Part shown: in pieces, positions 9,958-21,165 of the stretch
Numbering within the stretch: position 1 is the stretch's first letter
Layout of the letters: each line of letters opens with the position of its first letter
From: Syntrophomonadaceae bacterium
Lineage (GTDB): Bacteria; Bacillota; Syntrophomonadia; Syntrophomonadales; Syntrophomonadaceae
Length of the DNA: 64,000 bases
Assembly (NCBI GenBank): GCA_012729495.1
Contig: JAAYCZ010000018.1
Coordinates: 1-64,000, forward strand
Direction of reading: 5' to 3'
Program-made: the position numbers and the translations under genes
The notes under the pieces: generated by a model
Seen by the model: the letters and a program-made list of their open reading frames with translations, nothing else
Databases searched by the model: none
What the model was told of the DNA's origin: nothing

Positions 9958-10665
9958 CTACAAATGTATAAGAATCATGGTTATATTATCATATCCGCCC
10001 CGGGCCAGTGCCAGTTTAAGCAGTTGCTGGCTGGCCTCCTGCGGTTCATTTTTATCTTTAAGCAAATCCCTGATTTCCTGTGGTTTTACCAAATTGCTCA
10101 AACCGTCTGTACACAACAGGATCCAGTCATCGGGGATTAATTTTATCTGATGGATATCTATTTCAACACTTTTATCGACACCCAAAGCCCGGGTTAAAAC
10201 ATGATTGAAGGATTTATAGCGTTCATCATCCTTGTCAATCATTCCGTCTTTACGCATATGTTCGGCCAGAGTATGCTCACAAGTCGGCTTGATGATTTCA
10301 TCAGCGCGAAAAATAAACAAACTGCTATCACCGACATGAGCGATCAGCAATTGTTCATCAAGCATGACCGCTGCGGTCACGGTGGTACCCATTTCATTCA
10401 GCTGTGCATCTGTTTGCCCGGTCTCCCAGATGATGCGATTGGCAGTCTGAACTGCTTTTCCCAATGCTGCCGGCAGATCTTGAATATCGTGGAAAACCAG
10501 TTCTTTATTTATGGTTTCAGTTGCCAGGCGGGAAGCAATATCACCGCCGTGATGGCCTCCCATCCCGTCGCAAACCAGAAACAGATTGCGGTCGGTATCG
10601 ATTAAGTAACTATCTTCGTTTCTTTTGCGTACCAGACCAATATCAGTTATCCCAACTACCTTCAT
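9958..10665 (-). CDS. prpC: PP2C-family Ser/Thr phosphatase (Stp/PrpC)
   Basis: GLVRKRNEDS, FLVCDGMGGHHGGDIAS, LCTDGLSN motifs; paired with the PASTA kinase. Confidence 0.95.
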   Translation of the reverse strand: MKVVGITDIGLVRKRNEDSYLIDTDRNLFLVCDGMGGHHGGDIASRLATETINKELVFHDIQDLPAALGKAVQTANRIIWETGQTDAQLNEMGTTVTAAVMLDEQLLIAHVGDSSLFIFRADEIIKPTCEHTLAEHMRKDGMIDKDDERYKSFNHVLTRALGVDKSVEIDIHQIKLIPDDWILLCTDGLSNLVKPQEIRDLLKDKNEPQEASQQLLKLALARGGYDNITMILIHL

Positions 10666-10682
10666 ATTTCACCTCAATACAC

Positions 10683-11762
10683 CTACATCTGGCGGTCCTT
10701 TTTGGCGGCCAATTGTCCGCAGGCCGCTTCGATATCCGTTCCCCGTTCTTCGCGTAAAGTAACGTTCAGGCCTCCCGCAGTCAACCACTGGTAAAACTGG
10801 TTTATACGGTTCGAGGCCGGTCTTTTGAAATTCAAACCGCTGACTTCATTATACGGTATTAGGTTGACATTCGCCAATATCGGTTTTAACAGCTTTATCA
10901 TAGCTTCAGCATCTTTTTTGCGGGTATTGACCTCATCCAGCAAAACGTATTCAAAAGTCACGCGGCGGTTGCTTTTCTCCGCATATTCCCTGACGGCCGC
11001 CAGAAGTATTTCCAGGGGATACTTTTTATTTAAAGGTACCAGCTCATTTCTTAATTCATTATCACAGGCATGCAGGGAAATGGCCAGCGTCACCTGCAGA
11101 TCTTCCTGCAGCAGTTTTTTAATCCCGGTAACCTCTCCGGCGGTGGAGATCGTAATATGTCTTTGTCCGATATTAATCCCTTTATGTTCATTCAGCATAT
11201 AAACTGACTTGATCATCTCATCGTAATTGAGCAGCGGTTCGCCCATACCCATATAGACAACATTGGTAATCAGTTCTGTATCATTTCTTTTCAGTCTCTT
11301 GGCCAACTCCCGGCGTGAACTTAATACCTGACCAACAATTTCATAGGCCTGAAGATTGCGCTGAAATCCGCCCGCTCCGGTGGCGCAAAAAGCGCACCCG
11401 ACCGGGCAACCCACCTGGCTGGAAATACATACCGTATATTGGGTATTTTTATCATGGGTCTGGGGAATGATTACGGTTTCAACTCGTTTTTTATCATTCA
11501 TCTCCAGCAGAAACTTACGGGTACCGTCACGGGAAACTCTTTGCTTCAAAAATCGGGGCAGCGAAATTTGGGCCACCTCATCCAATTTATAGCGCAGATC
11601 GCGGGGAAGGTCGCTCATTTCATAAAAGGAAGCGGTCTGCTTCTGGTAAATCCATTTATATAACTGACGGGCGCGGAATTTGGGTTCAGAAATACTGGTG
11701 ACGAAATCTTCCAGCTCTGATTGACTCATGCCCAGCAGTTCAATTTTATTCTGACCGTTCAT
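10683..11762 (-). CDS. rlmN: 23S rRNA (adenine2503-C2)-methyltransferase (start refined to MNGQNKIELLG)
   Basis: Radical SAM CxxxCxxC (CPVGCAFCATG), CRISQVGCPVG-type context, MGMGEPLLNYDE. Confidence 0.95.
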   Translation of the reverse strand: MNGQNKIELLGMSQSELEDFVTSISEPKFRARQLYKWIYQKQTASFYEMSDLPRDLRYKLDEVAQISLPRFLKQRVSRDGTRKFLLEMNDKKRVETVIIPQTHDKNTQYTVCISSQVGCPVGCAFCATGAGGFQRNLQAYEIVGQVLSSRRELAKRLKRNDTELITNVVYMGMGEPLLNYDEMIKSVYMLNEHKGINIGQRHITISTAGEVTGIKKLLQEDLQVTLAISLHACDNELRNELVPLNKKYPLEILLAAVREYAEKSNRRVTFEYVLLDEVNTRKKDAEAMIKLLKPILANVNLIPYNEVSGLNFKRPASNRINQFYQWLTAGGLNVTLREERGTDIEAACGQLAAKKDRQM

Positions 11763-13140
11763 TGCTCTCTGTACTCCTTCGCAGGTGTGCATAAAACATA
11801 CCGTCACTTTCGTATTTACCCGGAATGATCGTAAGCCAGCCCCGATCCGCCATTTCCCTATCTTCCTCGTCCAGTGGGAAGGAACTGAGCAGATCCGGGA
11901 AGGGAGCTAAACTAAATTCAGGGTTATGATCAAGAAAGGAGGTTATTATATTTTCGTTTTCAACCGGATTTACAGTACAGGTTGAATAAACCAGAATACC
12001 GCCCGGCGCCGTCATTTTTCCCGCTTTAGTAAGCAAGGCCGACTGCAGTTGGGTTAATGCTTCGATTTCCTGAGGATTTTTGCGCCAGCGCGCATCAGCA
12101 CGCCGATTCAATACTCCCAGTCCTGAACAGGGTGCGTCCAGAAATACCTTCGGCCATAACTTTTTCTCGTCCATTGTCAGGATATCATATTGTTCTGCAT
12201 CAATAATATTGATGCCCAGACGCTGGCAGTTATTATGCAGCAGCGATATTTTATGCGGATACAATTCAACCGCTTTGACCCGACCCTGGTTTTTCATCTT
12301 TTCGGCAAAATGGGTCGCTTTTCCTCCGACACCGCTGCATAAATCCAAAATTTGTTCGCCCGCCTGGGGATTAATTATATCTGCAGCCAGCATGGCCGCT
12401 TCATTTTGGATGTAAAACAACCCTGCCTGATATGAATTCAGGGCGTTAATACTTGCCGGCATGGATTCAACTCTTATTGAATCAGGATGGGACGGGCCGG
12501 GTTTGATTACTACCCCTTCCCCCTGCAATTTCCGGCAAAGGTCTTCTCGATTGGTACGCAAAGTATTGACCCTGAGGGTCAAAAGGGGTTTTTGGTTCAT
12601 ATAAGCCAATATTTTTTCAGTTTGATCAGCGCCGTAACGCTCCAGCCAGAGCTTGACCAGCCATTCCGGCTGGGAATAAAAAACGGACAGATGCGCCAAT
12701 GAGTTGAGCGGCGGATAGGAAAGCTTGTCTTTATTTCTGCTAATATTGCGCAGCACGGCATTGCAAACTCCCGCCATGGTTGGATTAACTTTTTTGCGGG
12801 CAATGGCGACGGCACTGCTGACGCCAGCATAATCAGGAATGCGCTCCATAAATAGAATCTGATAGGCAGCGATACGCAGAATGCTGCGCGCCCAAGGATT
12901 CATTTCAGCAATACTCTTTCTTAGAAACAGATTAAGCACCCAATCCAGGTGCTTAATCATTCTTATGCTGCCATTAACTATTTCGGTGACCAAGTTTTTA
13001 TCACCTGATGACAGTTCAGAACTGCGCAATGCATTTTCCAGGCTCAGGTTGGCGTATGCTCCGTTTTCCATGATGTTATAGACAAGATTTACGGCCATTT
13101 CCCTGGCATCGGTAATATGTGATAGATTCTGATTCTGCAT
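11746..13140 (-). CDS. rsmB: 16S rRNA (cytosine967-C5)-methyltransferase
   Basis: NusB-like N-terminus; DLCSGVGGKATHFAE, DAPCSGLGVLNRRAD, YSTCTVNPVENE. Confidence 0.95.
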   Translation of the reverse strand: MQNQNLSHITDAREMAVNLVYNIMENGAYANLSLENALRSSELSSGDKNLVTEIVNGSIRMIKHLDWVLNLFLRKSIAEMNPWARSILRIAAYQILFMERIPDYAGVSSAVAIARKKVNPTMAGVCNAVLRNISRNKDKLSYPPLNSLAHLSVFYSQPEWLVKLWLERYGADQTEKILAYMNQKPLLTLRVNTLRTNREDLCRKLQGEGVVIKPGPSHPDSIRVESMPASINALNSYQAGLFYIQNEAAMLAADIINPQAGEQILDLCSGVGGKATHFAEKMKNQGRVKAVELYPHKISLLHNNCQRLGINIIDAEQYDILTMDEKKLWPKVFLDAPCSGLGVLNRRADARWRKNPQEIEALTQLQSALLTKAGKMTAPGGILVYSTCTVNPVENENIITSFLDHNPEFSLAPFPDLLSSFPLDEEDREMADRGWLTIIPGKYESDGMFYAHLRRSTESNERSE

Positions 13141-13156
13141 TTATTACTCCCTTGCT

Positions 13157-13831
13157 TTAATTATCTGATGAACCGGCAAATATGGCCAGATAATAAAGCA
13201 GATTGGCAATGGCTGAAAGCGCTGCTGCCACATAGGTCAGCGCTGCTGCTCCCAGTACTTTTTTTACCATCGGTACTTCTTGGTTGCTGATGAGCCCGAT
13301 TTGGCTCAGCTGTAATACAGCGCGATTGGAAGCATTGAACTCAACCGGCAAGGTGACGAGATGAAACAACACCACCGCTGAAAACAGCAGGATACCCACC
13401 ATGATCAGATCCGTACTGGCAAAGATCAGCCCAATTAGCAGAATAGGAAAAGATGCGGTGGATGCAAAATTGGTAACCGGAACAATCTTTTGTCTTATTT
13501 CCATCGGTTTATAACCTTGTTGATGCTGGATGGCATGACCCACTTCATGGGCGGCAACCCCTATGGCAGCGATGGAATCGTTATCGTAAACGGTTTCAGA
13601 CAGTCTCAGCACATGGGCCGAGGGATCATAATGGTCAGTCAGACTGCCCCGGATGGCTTCAACATTTACATTATTGATTCCGTTGTTGCGCAGCAGATTA
13701 TAAGCTACATCCCGACCGGTTATCCCTTTCATCGACCTGACTGATGAATATTTGTTAAAGGTCGATTTCACCTTGAATTGAGCATAAATAGAAAGTAGCA
13801 GGGCGGGAAGTATGAAAATCAAATATCCCAT
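13157..13831 (-). CDS. YugP-like zinc metallopeptidase (membrane)
   Basis: HEVGHAIQH zinc motif; hydrophobic segments typical of the family. Confidence 0.88.
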   Translation of the reverse strand: MGYLIFILPALLLSIYAQFKVKSTFNKYSSVRSMKGITGRDVAYNLLRNNGINNVNVEAIRGSLTDHYDPSAHVLRLSETVYDNDSIAAIGVAAHEVGHAIQHQQGYKPMEIRQKIVPVTNFASTASFPILLIGLIFASTDLIMVGILLFSAVVLFHLVTLPVEFNASNRAVLQLSQIGLISNQEVPMVKKVLGAAALTYVAAALSAIANLLYYLAIFAGSSDN

Positions 13832-13833
13832 GG

Positions 13834-14598
13834 TTATCCTCCTTTACACATCATAATTAATGCCTGTTCAACTTTTTCAATATCAACACTGGTATTGCAG
13901 CAGGGCCCGTTAGGTCTGCAGTTTAATACACCGTAAACAGGCAGCGATCCGCTATCCTGAATACCCAGGGAAAGATCTCTTTCACAGGCGACGGCAATCA
14001 CTCCTGCGGGCCGTTTTTCTTTAATTAGTTTACGGGCCAGCGTACCTCCGGTAGCAACCTTGATCATCGCGGAATATTTTTCACTTAGTTCAACCAAATC
14101 ACTGATGCAGCATTTGCCACAATGCTTGCAATTATTGATATCCATGGTTATTTTATGTGGACATTCTGTATTCTGCAGACAATGCGGCAACAGAATCATA
14201 ACCTGTTCGCCATTGAGAGCTATATGTTTTGATTTTACCAGATTATTATTGACTGCGATATACGAAGACCTGATTTTTTCGGCTTTTATCCCCAATACTT
14301 TTCCAATTACAAGGGTAAGCGGGAAAAGCAGTTCACTGGCCAGTTTGGCTATATTATCCAGGGAAGGTATTGTTTTGGAACGTATAATCATAATTACGAT
14401 TGCCAAAATTCCCAAACCCAGTAATAAAAAAAAGCCGCCTAATATGACAGCAAGGATGGCAAGAATCACCTTGCTAAGCTGAGTATTCTGTCTGAACAGT
14501 AATCCGATCACGGGTATAAGTATTATCAGTGCTGCCAGACTGATAAGCAGCAGTCCAATATAAATACGTTTTTTGCTTTCCATGCTTACAGTCCCCAA
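13834..14598 (-). CDS. DUF116 family membrane protein
   Basis: Two TM segments then Cys-rich C-terminus (CPHKITMDINNCKHCGKCCISDL ... NCRPNGPCCNTSVDIEKVEQAL). Confidence 0.75.
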   Translation of the reverse strand: MGTVSMESKKRIYIGLLLISLAALIILIPVIGLLFRQNTQLSKVILAILAVILGGFFLLLGLGILAIVIMIIRSKTIPSLDNIAKLASELLFPLTLVIGKVLGIKAEKIRSSYIAVNNNLVKSKHIALNGEQVMILLPHCLQNTECPHKITMDINNCKHCGKCCISDLVELSEKYSAMIKVATGGTLARKLIKEKRPAGVIAVACERDLSLGIQDSGSLPVYGVLNCRPNGPCCNTSVDIEKVEQALIMMCKGG

Positions 14599-14619
14599 AC
14601 CAAACCTGTTTACAGAAGC

Positions 14620-15552
14620 TTAATTTCCCAGTACATCACCGATTTTAAGCTTGAAACCCTTCAAAAATTCGCTGCTGGCCATTCTCTTTTTGCCGGCTAG
14701 CTGTAAATCACTTATTTCCAGCATCCCCTCGGCGCATTGAACCACTATACCGGTTGGATTAATTGCTGTAATTTCACCCGGGGCGGTACTGATATTTTTA
14801 TCTATTATCTGCGTAGAAAATATCTTGAAACGATGATCACCCAAGGAGGTATAGGCTGCCGGCCTGGGACTCAGGGCTCTGATCTGATTATATATGGTCA
14901 GCGCGGGCTGCTGCCATTTTATTCTTTCTTCTTCGCGACTGATCATATGGGCATAGGTTGCTTTGTGTGAATCCTGTTTGCGCCGTGGGTAAGATCCGCT
15001 TTTTATGACCGCCAGCGTATCAATCAGCAAATCCGCCCCGGCATTGGCCAGAACTTCAGCATAAATGCCGTAATCCATATCCGCACCGATTTTTACCGGC
15101 AACTGCATGATAATATCGCCCGTATCCAAACCTTGATCCATGGCCATGATAGTTACTCCACTTATCGTTTCCCCCGCCATGATTGCCCGTTGGATAGGGG
15201 CAGCACCGCGATAGCGCGGTAACAGGGATGCATGTACGTTTATACACCCAAGTCTCGGGAATTCCAATATTTCAGGCGGAATGATCTGCCCGTAGGATAC
15301 GACCACTATCAAATCAGGATCCCAACTACGTACATAATCAATCGCCTGGTCATCTCTGATTCTTTCCGGCTGATATATTTCCAGCCCATGCTGTAAGGCA
15401 AACTCTTTTATCGGAGAAGGGATAAGCTTTTGTCCTCGCCCGCGGGGACGATCCGGCTGGGTTACTACGCCAATAATTTTAAGTTCCGCCGCCAGCATTT
15501 TTTGCAGCGACGGGATGGAAAATTCGGAAGTCCCCATAAAAACGATTTTCAT
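14620..15552 (-). CDS. fmt: Methionyl-tRNA formyltransferase (start refined to MKIVFMGTSEF)
   Basis: MKIVFMGTSEFSIPSL, SLLPRYRGAAPIQRAIMAGE. Confidence 0.96.
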   Translation of the reverse strand: MKIVFMGTSEFSIPSLQKMLAAELKIIGVVTQPDRPRGRGQKLIPSPIKEFALQHGLEIYQPERIRDDQAIDYVRSWDPDLIVVVSYGQIIPPEILEFPRLGCINVHASLLPRYRGAAPIQRAIMAGETISGVTIMAMDQGLDTGDIIMQLPVKIGADMDYGIYAEVLANAGADLLIDTLAVIKSGSYPRRKQDSHKATYAHMISREEERIKWQQPALTIYNQIRALSPRPAAYTSLGDHRFKIFSTQIIDKNISTAPGEITAINPTGIVVQCAEGMLEISDLQLAGKKRMASSEFLKGFKLKIGDVLGN

Positions 15553-15577
15553 TTGTATCCCCTCTTTCCGTGTCCGG

Positions 15578-16033
15578 TTATTTTTCTTTTCTGGTCTGAA
15601 TTGCTTTGTCCGGGAAAAGAATTCCATCCAAATGGTCGATTTCGTGTTGAAATGCCCTGGCCAGTAAATCAGTTGCTTCCATTTCAATTTCTTCCCCGTT
15701 GCGGTTCAGTCCTTTTACTCTAACCTTTTGTGATCTTTTACACCAACCCACCAGATCAGGAACACTTAAACATCCTTCCCGGGCAGTTTGTTCACCCTCA
15801 CGGTAAATAATTTGCGGATTAATCATTTCAATCAACTGATCTCCCGGATCAATGACAATGATTCGTTTGGATACACCGATCTGCGGAGCAGCCAAACCGA
15901 GTCCGTCAGCTGCATACAAAGTATCACGCATATTATCCAGAACCCTAAGGACCCCATCATTTATCTTTTCAACTTTTTGTGCTTTTTGCCTTAATACCGG
16001 ATCAGGTACGGTAACAATCTTGTATACTGCCAA
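15578..16033 (-). CDS. def: Peptide deformylase
   Basis: GLGLAAPQIGV, EGCLSVPDLVG, FQHEIDHLDGILF. Confidence 0.97.
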   Translation of the reverse strand: MAVYKIVTVPDPVLRQKAQKVEKINDGVLRVLDNMRDTLYAADGLGLAAPQIGVSKRIIVIDPGDQLIEMINPQIIYREGEQTAREGCLSVPDLVGWCKRSQKVRVKGLNRNGEEIEMEATDLLARAFQHEIDHLDGILFPDKAIQTRKEK

Positions 16034-16046
16034 TTTATTGTCCTCC

Positions 16047-18437
16047 TTAAATGGTCGCCATAGGATTAAGATCCAACTCTAATTTTATGCCGGCGGGATG
16101 ATTTCTAGTATTTATTTTAGCAGCAATGCTGCGCAGCAACAAATTACTGTAGCATTTAATCATTATTTGATAGCGGTAACGGGTCTTTATTTTACTGATG
16201 GGGCAGGGTGCGGGACCCAGAATCATTATATTGTCTTCTCTGGCATCAAGTATTTCCTCAATATATTTTGCCAGTTCGCAGGAATATTTGCGGCAAGTTG
16301 TTTCTGCTTCGCCGCTGATTACAATTCTAAGGATATCAGTAAAGGGAGGATACTCCAATAGTTTGCGTATATTAATTTCATCATTATAGAAACTTAGGTA
16401 ATCATAACTGACAACTTTTTGAAATAACGGTTCCTGCGAGTTATAGGTCTGAATGACAACCTCACCGGGAATGTCAGCCCGTCCGGCCCGGCCTGCCACC
16501 TGCACCAGCAATTGAAAGCAGCGTTCCCGGGCTCTAAAATCTGGTAAATTTAGCATACTGTCAGCATCCACAACCCCGACCAGGGATACCAGCGGAAAAT
16601 CCAAACCCTTGGCAACCATCTGGGTACCGATTAAAATATCAATCCGCCGTTCTTTCATAGCTTCCAAAATCGCTTTTTGTGCCCCTTGGGGACGACTGCT
16701 GTCCCAATCAAGCCTGGCAATGCGGGCGGAGGGAAACAACTGCCGGATTTCTTCCTCTACTTTCTGAGTTCCGGCCCCAACCAACTGCAAATGCCGGCTG
16801 CCACATATCTTACAGACGGATGATTGGGGGCTGTGCCGATTGCAATAATGACAAACGTTTTTGTTCAGATCACGATGAAAAGTCATGCCGACGGAACAAT
16901 CAGGACATGTTGCAATCGTACCACATTCGCGGCAAATCGTCATAGGTGAATGGCCGCGCCGGTTGATGAACAGTATACTCTGCTGCCCCATCAACAAAGC
17001 ATGCTGCAATCGGTTACGTAAATAATCAGAAATCAATCCCGGGTTGCCGCTCTTAAATGAGTTGCGCATATCCTCAATTATTACCTCAGGTACGGCGGCA
17101 CCGGCAGTTCTCTGCGACAAGCGGAGTAATTTCGTTGCCCCGGCAGTAACCTGATAATATGTCTCCAGGGCCGGAGTGGCACTGCCCATCAGGAAAACAG
17201 CCGAGGCTAAACGGGCGCGTTGCCGGGCTATATCCCGCGCATGATAACGTGGGGTTTCTTCCTGTTTATAACTGTTCTCATGTTCTTCATCCATAATAAC
17301 CAGGCCAAGCGCGGGCAGCGGTGCAAAAACAGCCGAGCGCGGGCCCAGTACCAGTTTGGCTTCACCGCGTTTGATCCGCTGCCATTCCGCATGGCGCTGC
17401 GCAACGGTCATGGCACTATGCAATATGGCAATATCAGGTATACGTCGGGAAAATATCTCCACCAGCTGTCGGGTCAAAGCAATTTCCGGTACCAGTACGA
17501 TAACCGAACGGCCGCCAGCAATGGCAGCCTGGGCTGCCTTTATATATACCTCGGTCTTGCCGCTGCCGGTAATCCCGAACAGCAGGTATTCAGAATATTT
17601 TCGAGTATTCAAGCCGGCAATGATCTCGCTGATGGCCTGCTTTTGTTCTTCATTAATCTCAAATTCGGGAGTTATTATCTCCGGTTTAATTCTGGCAATA
17701 CTTATCAGTTCTTTCTTTATTAAAGCGGAAGTAATATGGCGGGCAACTATTTTATCAAATTCAGCACAGCTCATCTCCGGCTGGGCAATCAGCAAATCCA
17801 GCGCCGCGGCTTGACGCGGGGCTTTTTTTCGGATGGTGGGCATTTCCTTTTCCAAATTTGCGTGATTGAGAGCATAGATCCTGTCAATTTTGACCGTACG
17901 GGATGATCCGTACATCCCGGTCAGGCTTACAAGACCCTGGTTTATCAGTTCACCCAGCTGCTTTTTGCTTATATATTTGCGGGCTTCGGCCAGGCTTAAT
18001 TCATTTTTAGTCCACAGCCGCTCAAAAAATTCCTGCATTAAATCATCTGCCGGGTTATAAAGCTCATGATATTCTTCCCTGCTGACCGCGGCATTTATCC
18101 GCAATGAGGCTTTACGCTGCAGTTGGCGGGGAATGATCATCGATAAAATCAGGGCCAGCGGAGCCGAATAATAATCTGCCATCCATTGTGCCAGTGCAAG
18201 CAACTGGTAGTCAAAAACTGCCTCCTGATCCAAGACCTTTAGAATCGGCTTAAGTTCAGGATCAGCTTCAATTTCCAATGATTCGATAATAAATGCTTCG
18301 GTTTTCCGGCCGCGGAAATCAACCAGCACTCTTTTGCCAAAGCATGCTTCACCGGCTAGTTCTTCCGGCACCAAATAGGTAAAACTGTTATTTAATTGTG
18401 GCGTGCTCAGATTTACAATTACACTGACCGCTTGCAT
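16047..18437 (-). CDS. priA: Primosomal protein N' (replication restart helicase)
   Basis: FGITGSGKTEVY, MDEEHENSYKQEETPRYHARD, zinc-binding CRECGTIATCPDCS...CHYCNR. Confidence 0.96.
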   Translation of the reverse strand: MQAVSVIVNLSTPQLNNSFTYLVPEELAGEACFGKRVLVDFRGRKTEAFIIESLEIEADPELKPILKVLDQEAVFDYQLLALAQWMADYYSAPLALILSMIIPRQLQRKASLRINAAVSREEYHELYNPADDLMQEFFERLWTKNELSLAEARKYISKKQLGELINQGLVSLTGMYGSSRTVKIDRIYALNHANLEKEMPTIRKKAPRQAAALDLLIAQPEMSCAEFDKIVARHITSALIKKELISIARIKPEIITPEFEINEEQKQAISEIIAGLNTRKYSEYLLFGITGSGKTEVYIKAAQAAIAGGRSVIVLVPEIALTRQLVEIFSRRIPDIAILHSAMTVAQRHAEWQRIKRGEAKLVLGPRSAVFAPLPALGLVIMDEEHENSYKQEETPRYHARDIARQRARLASAVFLMGSATPALETYYQVTAGATKLLRLSQRTAGAAVPEVIIEDMRNSFKSGNPGLISDYLRNRLQHALLMGQQSILFINRRGHSPMTICRECGTIATCPDCSVGMTFHRDLNKNVCHYCNRHSPQSSVCKICGSRHLQLVGAGTQKVEEEIRQLFPSARIARLDWDSSRPQGAQKAILEAMKERRIDILIGTQMVAKGLDFPLVSLVGVVDADSMLNLPDFRARERCFQLLVQVAGRAGRADIPGEVVIQTYNSQEPLFQKVVSYDYLSFYNDEINIRKLLEYPPFTDILRIVISGEAETTCRKYSCELAKYIEEILDAREDNIMILGPAPCPISKIKTRYRYQIMIKCYSNLLLRSIAAKINTRNHPAGIKLELDLNPMATI

Positions 18438-18491
18438 AAATAACTCCCCTGTTGTGCCTGTCTAAAAACAAAAAGCTGGTTTTGCCCGCCT

Positions 18492-18653
18492 CAGAGCGTC
18501 AAAAAAGGTGAATTGCTTACGTTATGCAAAAAGCTGTTCAGTCAGCGTATTTGTTTCAGGGACATCCCCCTTAAGGGTGTGTCCCCAAACCTTAAGACGC
18601 TTCAATCACGTACTTTTTACAAGCCTTGCTCTTCGCCTTTTTTTCTTACTCTA
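18492..18653. repeat. Fold-back/MITE-like element, copy A (3' of metK)
   Basis: Imperfect TIR cagagcgtcaaaaaaggtgaa... / ...ttcgcctttttttcttactcta; central hairpin gggacatccccc ttaa gggtgtgtcccc. Confidence 0.75.
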
Positions 18654-18718
18654 TTGATTTTGGCCATGGTTAACAGTCATAAGGCGGGATCGCCCGCCTT
18701 TGATAGATTGAAGAAATT

Positions 18719-19909
18719 TTATAAGCCGGCTGATTTTCTGATGGCGTCGGCCTTGTCGGTTCTCTCCCAGGTAAATTCACTTTCGTTACGGCCAAAATGA
18801 CCATAAGCGGCTGTTTTTTGGTAGATGGGGCGTCTTAAATCAAGATCTCTGATAATGGCTGCCGGGCGCAGATCAAAATATTCTCTGATCAGGGCAACGA
18901 TTTTCTCATTGGGTATTTTATTGGTACCAAATGTTTCCACGGCAATTGAAACCGGATGAGCAACCCCAATGGCGTAAGCCAACTGAATTTCGAGCCGATC
19001 TGCAACGCCTGCGGCGACCATGTTTTTGGCAACATACCTGGCCGCATAGGCAGCCGAGCGGTCAACCTTGGTTGGATCTTTGCCGGAAAAGGCTCCGCCT
19101 CCGTGGCGCGCCATACCGCCATATGTATCAACGATTATTTTTCTGCCGGTCAGTCCGCAGTCTCCCTGCGGCCCGCCAATGACGAAACGACCGGTGGGAT
19201 TGATAAAATATTTGGTTTCTTCATCAAGCATGGCGGCCGGAACTACTTTTTTTATTACCTGTGTAATAATGTCATCTTCGATCGTAGCCAGATTGACTTC
19301 GGGATGGTGCTGAGTGGAGACAACTACGGTGTCAACCCGTACCGGTTGACCGTCTTCATACTCAACGGTCACCTGGGTTTTGCCATCCGGGCGCAGATAG
19401 GGAATAATTCCTTCTTTTCTGACCGCGGTCAATCGTTGGGCCATTTGACTGGCCAGCAGGATCGGCAGGGGCATAAACTCAGCAGTTTCATTGGTGGCAT
19501 AACCAAACATCATACCCTGATCGCCGGCGCCGGTAGCGGCAATTTCTGAATCATTCATTTCACCGCGTTTAGCCTCCAGGGCATTATTAACGCCCATGGC
19601 AATGTCGCCGGATTGTTCATCCAGAGAAGTTAAAACGGCACAGGTTTCACTGTCAAAACCATACTTGGCCCGGGTATAGCCTATTTCCTTGATCGTATTT
19701 CTAACCAGCCGGGGAATATCAACGTAGCATTCCGTCGTTATTTCACCCGAAACCAGCACCAGACCGGTGGTAACAATCGTTTCTGCGGCCACCCGAGCAA
19801 ATGGATCCTGCGCCAGGATCGAATCCAAAACGGCATCGGAAATTTGATCCGCCATTTTGTCCGGATGTCCCTCCGTTACTGATTCAGATGTAAATAATTT
19901 TTTGCTCAA
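18719..19909 (-). CDS. metK: S-adenosylmethionine synthetase
   Basis: [58 protein letters not shown]. Confidence 0.98.
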   Translation of the reverse strand: MSKKLFTSESVTEGHPDKMADQISDAVLDSILAQDPFARVAAETIVTTGLVLVSGEITTECYVDIPRLVRNTIKEIGYTRAKYGFDSETCAVLTSLDEQSGDIAMGVNNALEAKRGEMNDSEIAATGAGDQGMMFGYATNETAEFMPLPILLASQMAQRLTAVRKEGIIPYLRPDGKTQVTVEYEDGQPVRVDTVVVSTQHHPEVNLATIEDDIITQVIKKVVPAAMLDEETKYFINPTGRFVIGGPQGDCGLTGRKIIVDTYGGMARHGGGAFSGKDPTKVDRSAAYAARYVAKNMVAAGVADRLEIQLAYAIGVAHPVSIAVETFGTNKIPNEKIVALIREYFDLRPAAIIRDLDLRRPIYQKTAAYGHFGRNESEFTWERTDKADAIRKSAGL

Positions 19910-19936
19910 TTCCTTCTCCTCTTTCCTGCTGACATT

Positions 19937-21139
19937 TTATGCTTGTAACAAATTAACCACGCGGTCAAGAATTGCAACCGCAACTTCTTCTTTCATCATT
20001 TTGGGCAAAGACACGACTTCCCCGTTACGTGAAATAAAAGTCACGACATTGGTATCCGTTGCAAATCCTGCTCCTTCCATGGTTACATCATTGGCCACGA
20101 TAAAGTCAAGATTTTTCGATTTTAGTTTTTTGCGGGCATTTTCCAGAAGGTTTTCAGTTTCGGCTGCAAATCCAACCATAATCTGACTTCCCTGCTTGCG
20201 CTTGCCCATTTCCTTAAGTATATCAGTAGTTCCCACTAATTCAAGCATTACCGACTGGGGACCGTCATCGGTTTTCTTAATCTTTTGTTCAGCGATCGCG
20301 GCCAGCCGAAAATCTCCGACCGCCGCCGCCCCAATTATTATATCGCTTATTGGCTGGTATTTTAACATCGTGTCGCACATTTCCTGGGAACTCCACACTT
20401 CAATAAGTTTTACATTGGCGGGTGCTTCCAGGTGAGTTTTACCGCTGACCAGAATCACTTCGGCACCCCGTGCACATGCTTCACGGGCAATGGCATAACC
20501 CATTCTGCCGGTTCCGCGGTTGCCGATAAAACGCACCGGATCAATATCCTCGCAGGTGGAGCCGGCATTAACCAGTACCCTCTTCCCGGCCATATCGTTT
20601 TTGGGATAGAGCAGGGACATTATTCTATCATAAATAACATCAACTGCAGGCAAACGGCCTTTACCCACAACGCCGCAGGCTAGCATGCCGCTGTCCGGAT
20701 CCTGGATATGATAACCGTATGACTGCAGCTTCTTAATATTATCCTGAACGATGGGATTCTTAAACATGTCGGAATTCATGGCCGGGGCCACCAATACCGG
20801 AGCAGTATTGGCCACTGCCACTGTGGACAGCAGATCATCGGCAATTCCATGCGCCATTTTGGCAATGAAATTGGCAGTAGCCGGGGCGATAACCAGCAGG
20901 TCAAGCTGTTCGGCAATCCCAATATGCTGAACTTTATATTCAAGTGATTCTGACCATAAGTCAGTCACCACTTCCCGGCCCGATAAAGTCTTAAACGTCA
21001 GCGGAGTGATAAAACGGGTTGCCCCTTCGGTCATCATTACGATTACATCGATGCCGTTGTTTTTTAATTTGCTGACCAGATCCGCAATTTTATATGATGC
21101 AATACCGCCGGTAATACCTATACCAACAGTTTTAGCCAT
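19937..21139 (-). CDS. coaBC: Bifunctional phosphopantothenoylcysteine decarboxylase / phosphopantothenate-cysteine ligase
   Basis: GITGGIASYKIADLV, APAMNSDMFKNP, ACGVVGKGRLP, NRGTGRMGYAIA. Confidence 0.96.
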   Translation of the reverse strand: MAKTVGIGITGGIASYKIADLVSKLKNNGIDVIVMMTEGATRFITPLTFKTLSGREVVTDLWSESLEYKVQHIGIAEQLDLLVIAPATANFIAKMAHGIADDLLSTVAVANTAPVLVAPAMNSDMFKNPIVQDNIKKLQSYGYHIQDPDSGMLACGVVGKGRLPAVDVIYDRIMSLLYPKNDMAGKRVLVNAGSTCEDIDPVRFIGNRGTGRMGYAIAREACARGAEVILVSGKTHLEAPANVKLIEVWSSQEMCDTMLKYQPISDIIIGAAAVGDFRLAAIAEQKIKKTDDGPQSVMLELVGTTDILKEMGKRKQGSQIMVGFAAETENLLENARKKLKSKNLDFIVANDVTMEGAGFATDTNVVTFISRNGEVVSLPKMMKEEVAVAILDRVVNLLQA

Positions 21140-21165
21140 AGCTATGCCTCCTTGTCAGAAGAAGA

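Noticed and set aside
19910-19936. Possible SAM riboswitch before metK
   Set aside because: Only 27 bp separate coaBC and metK, too short for a riboswitch; metK is in a run with coaBC.
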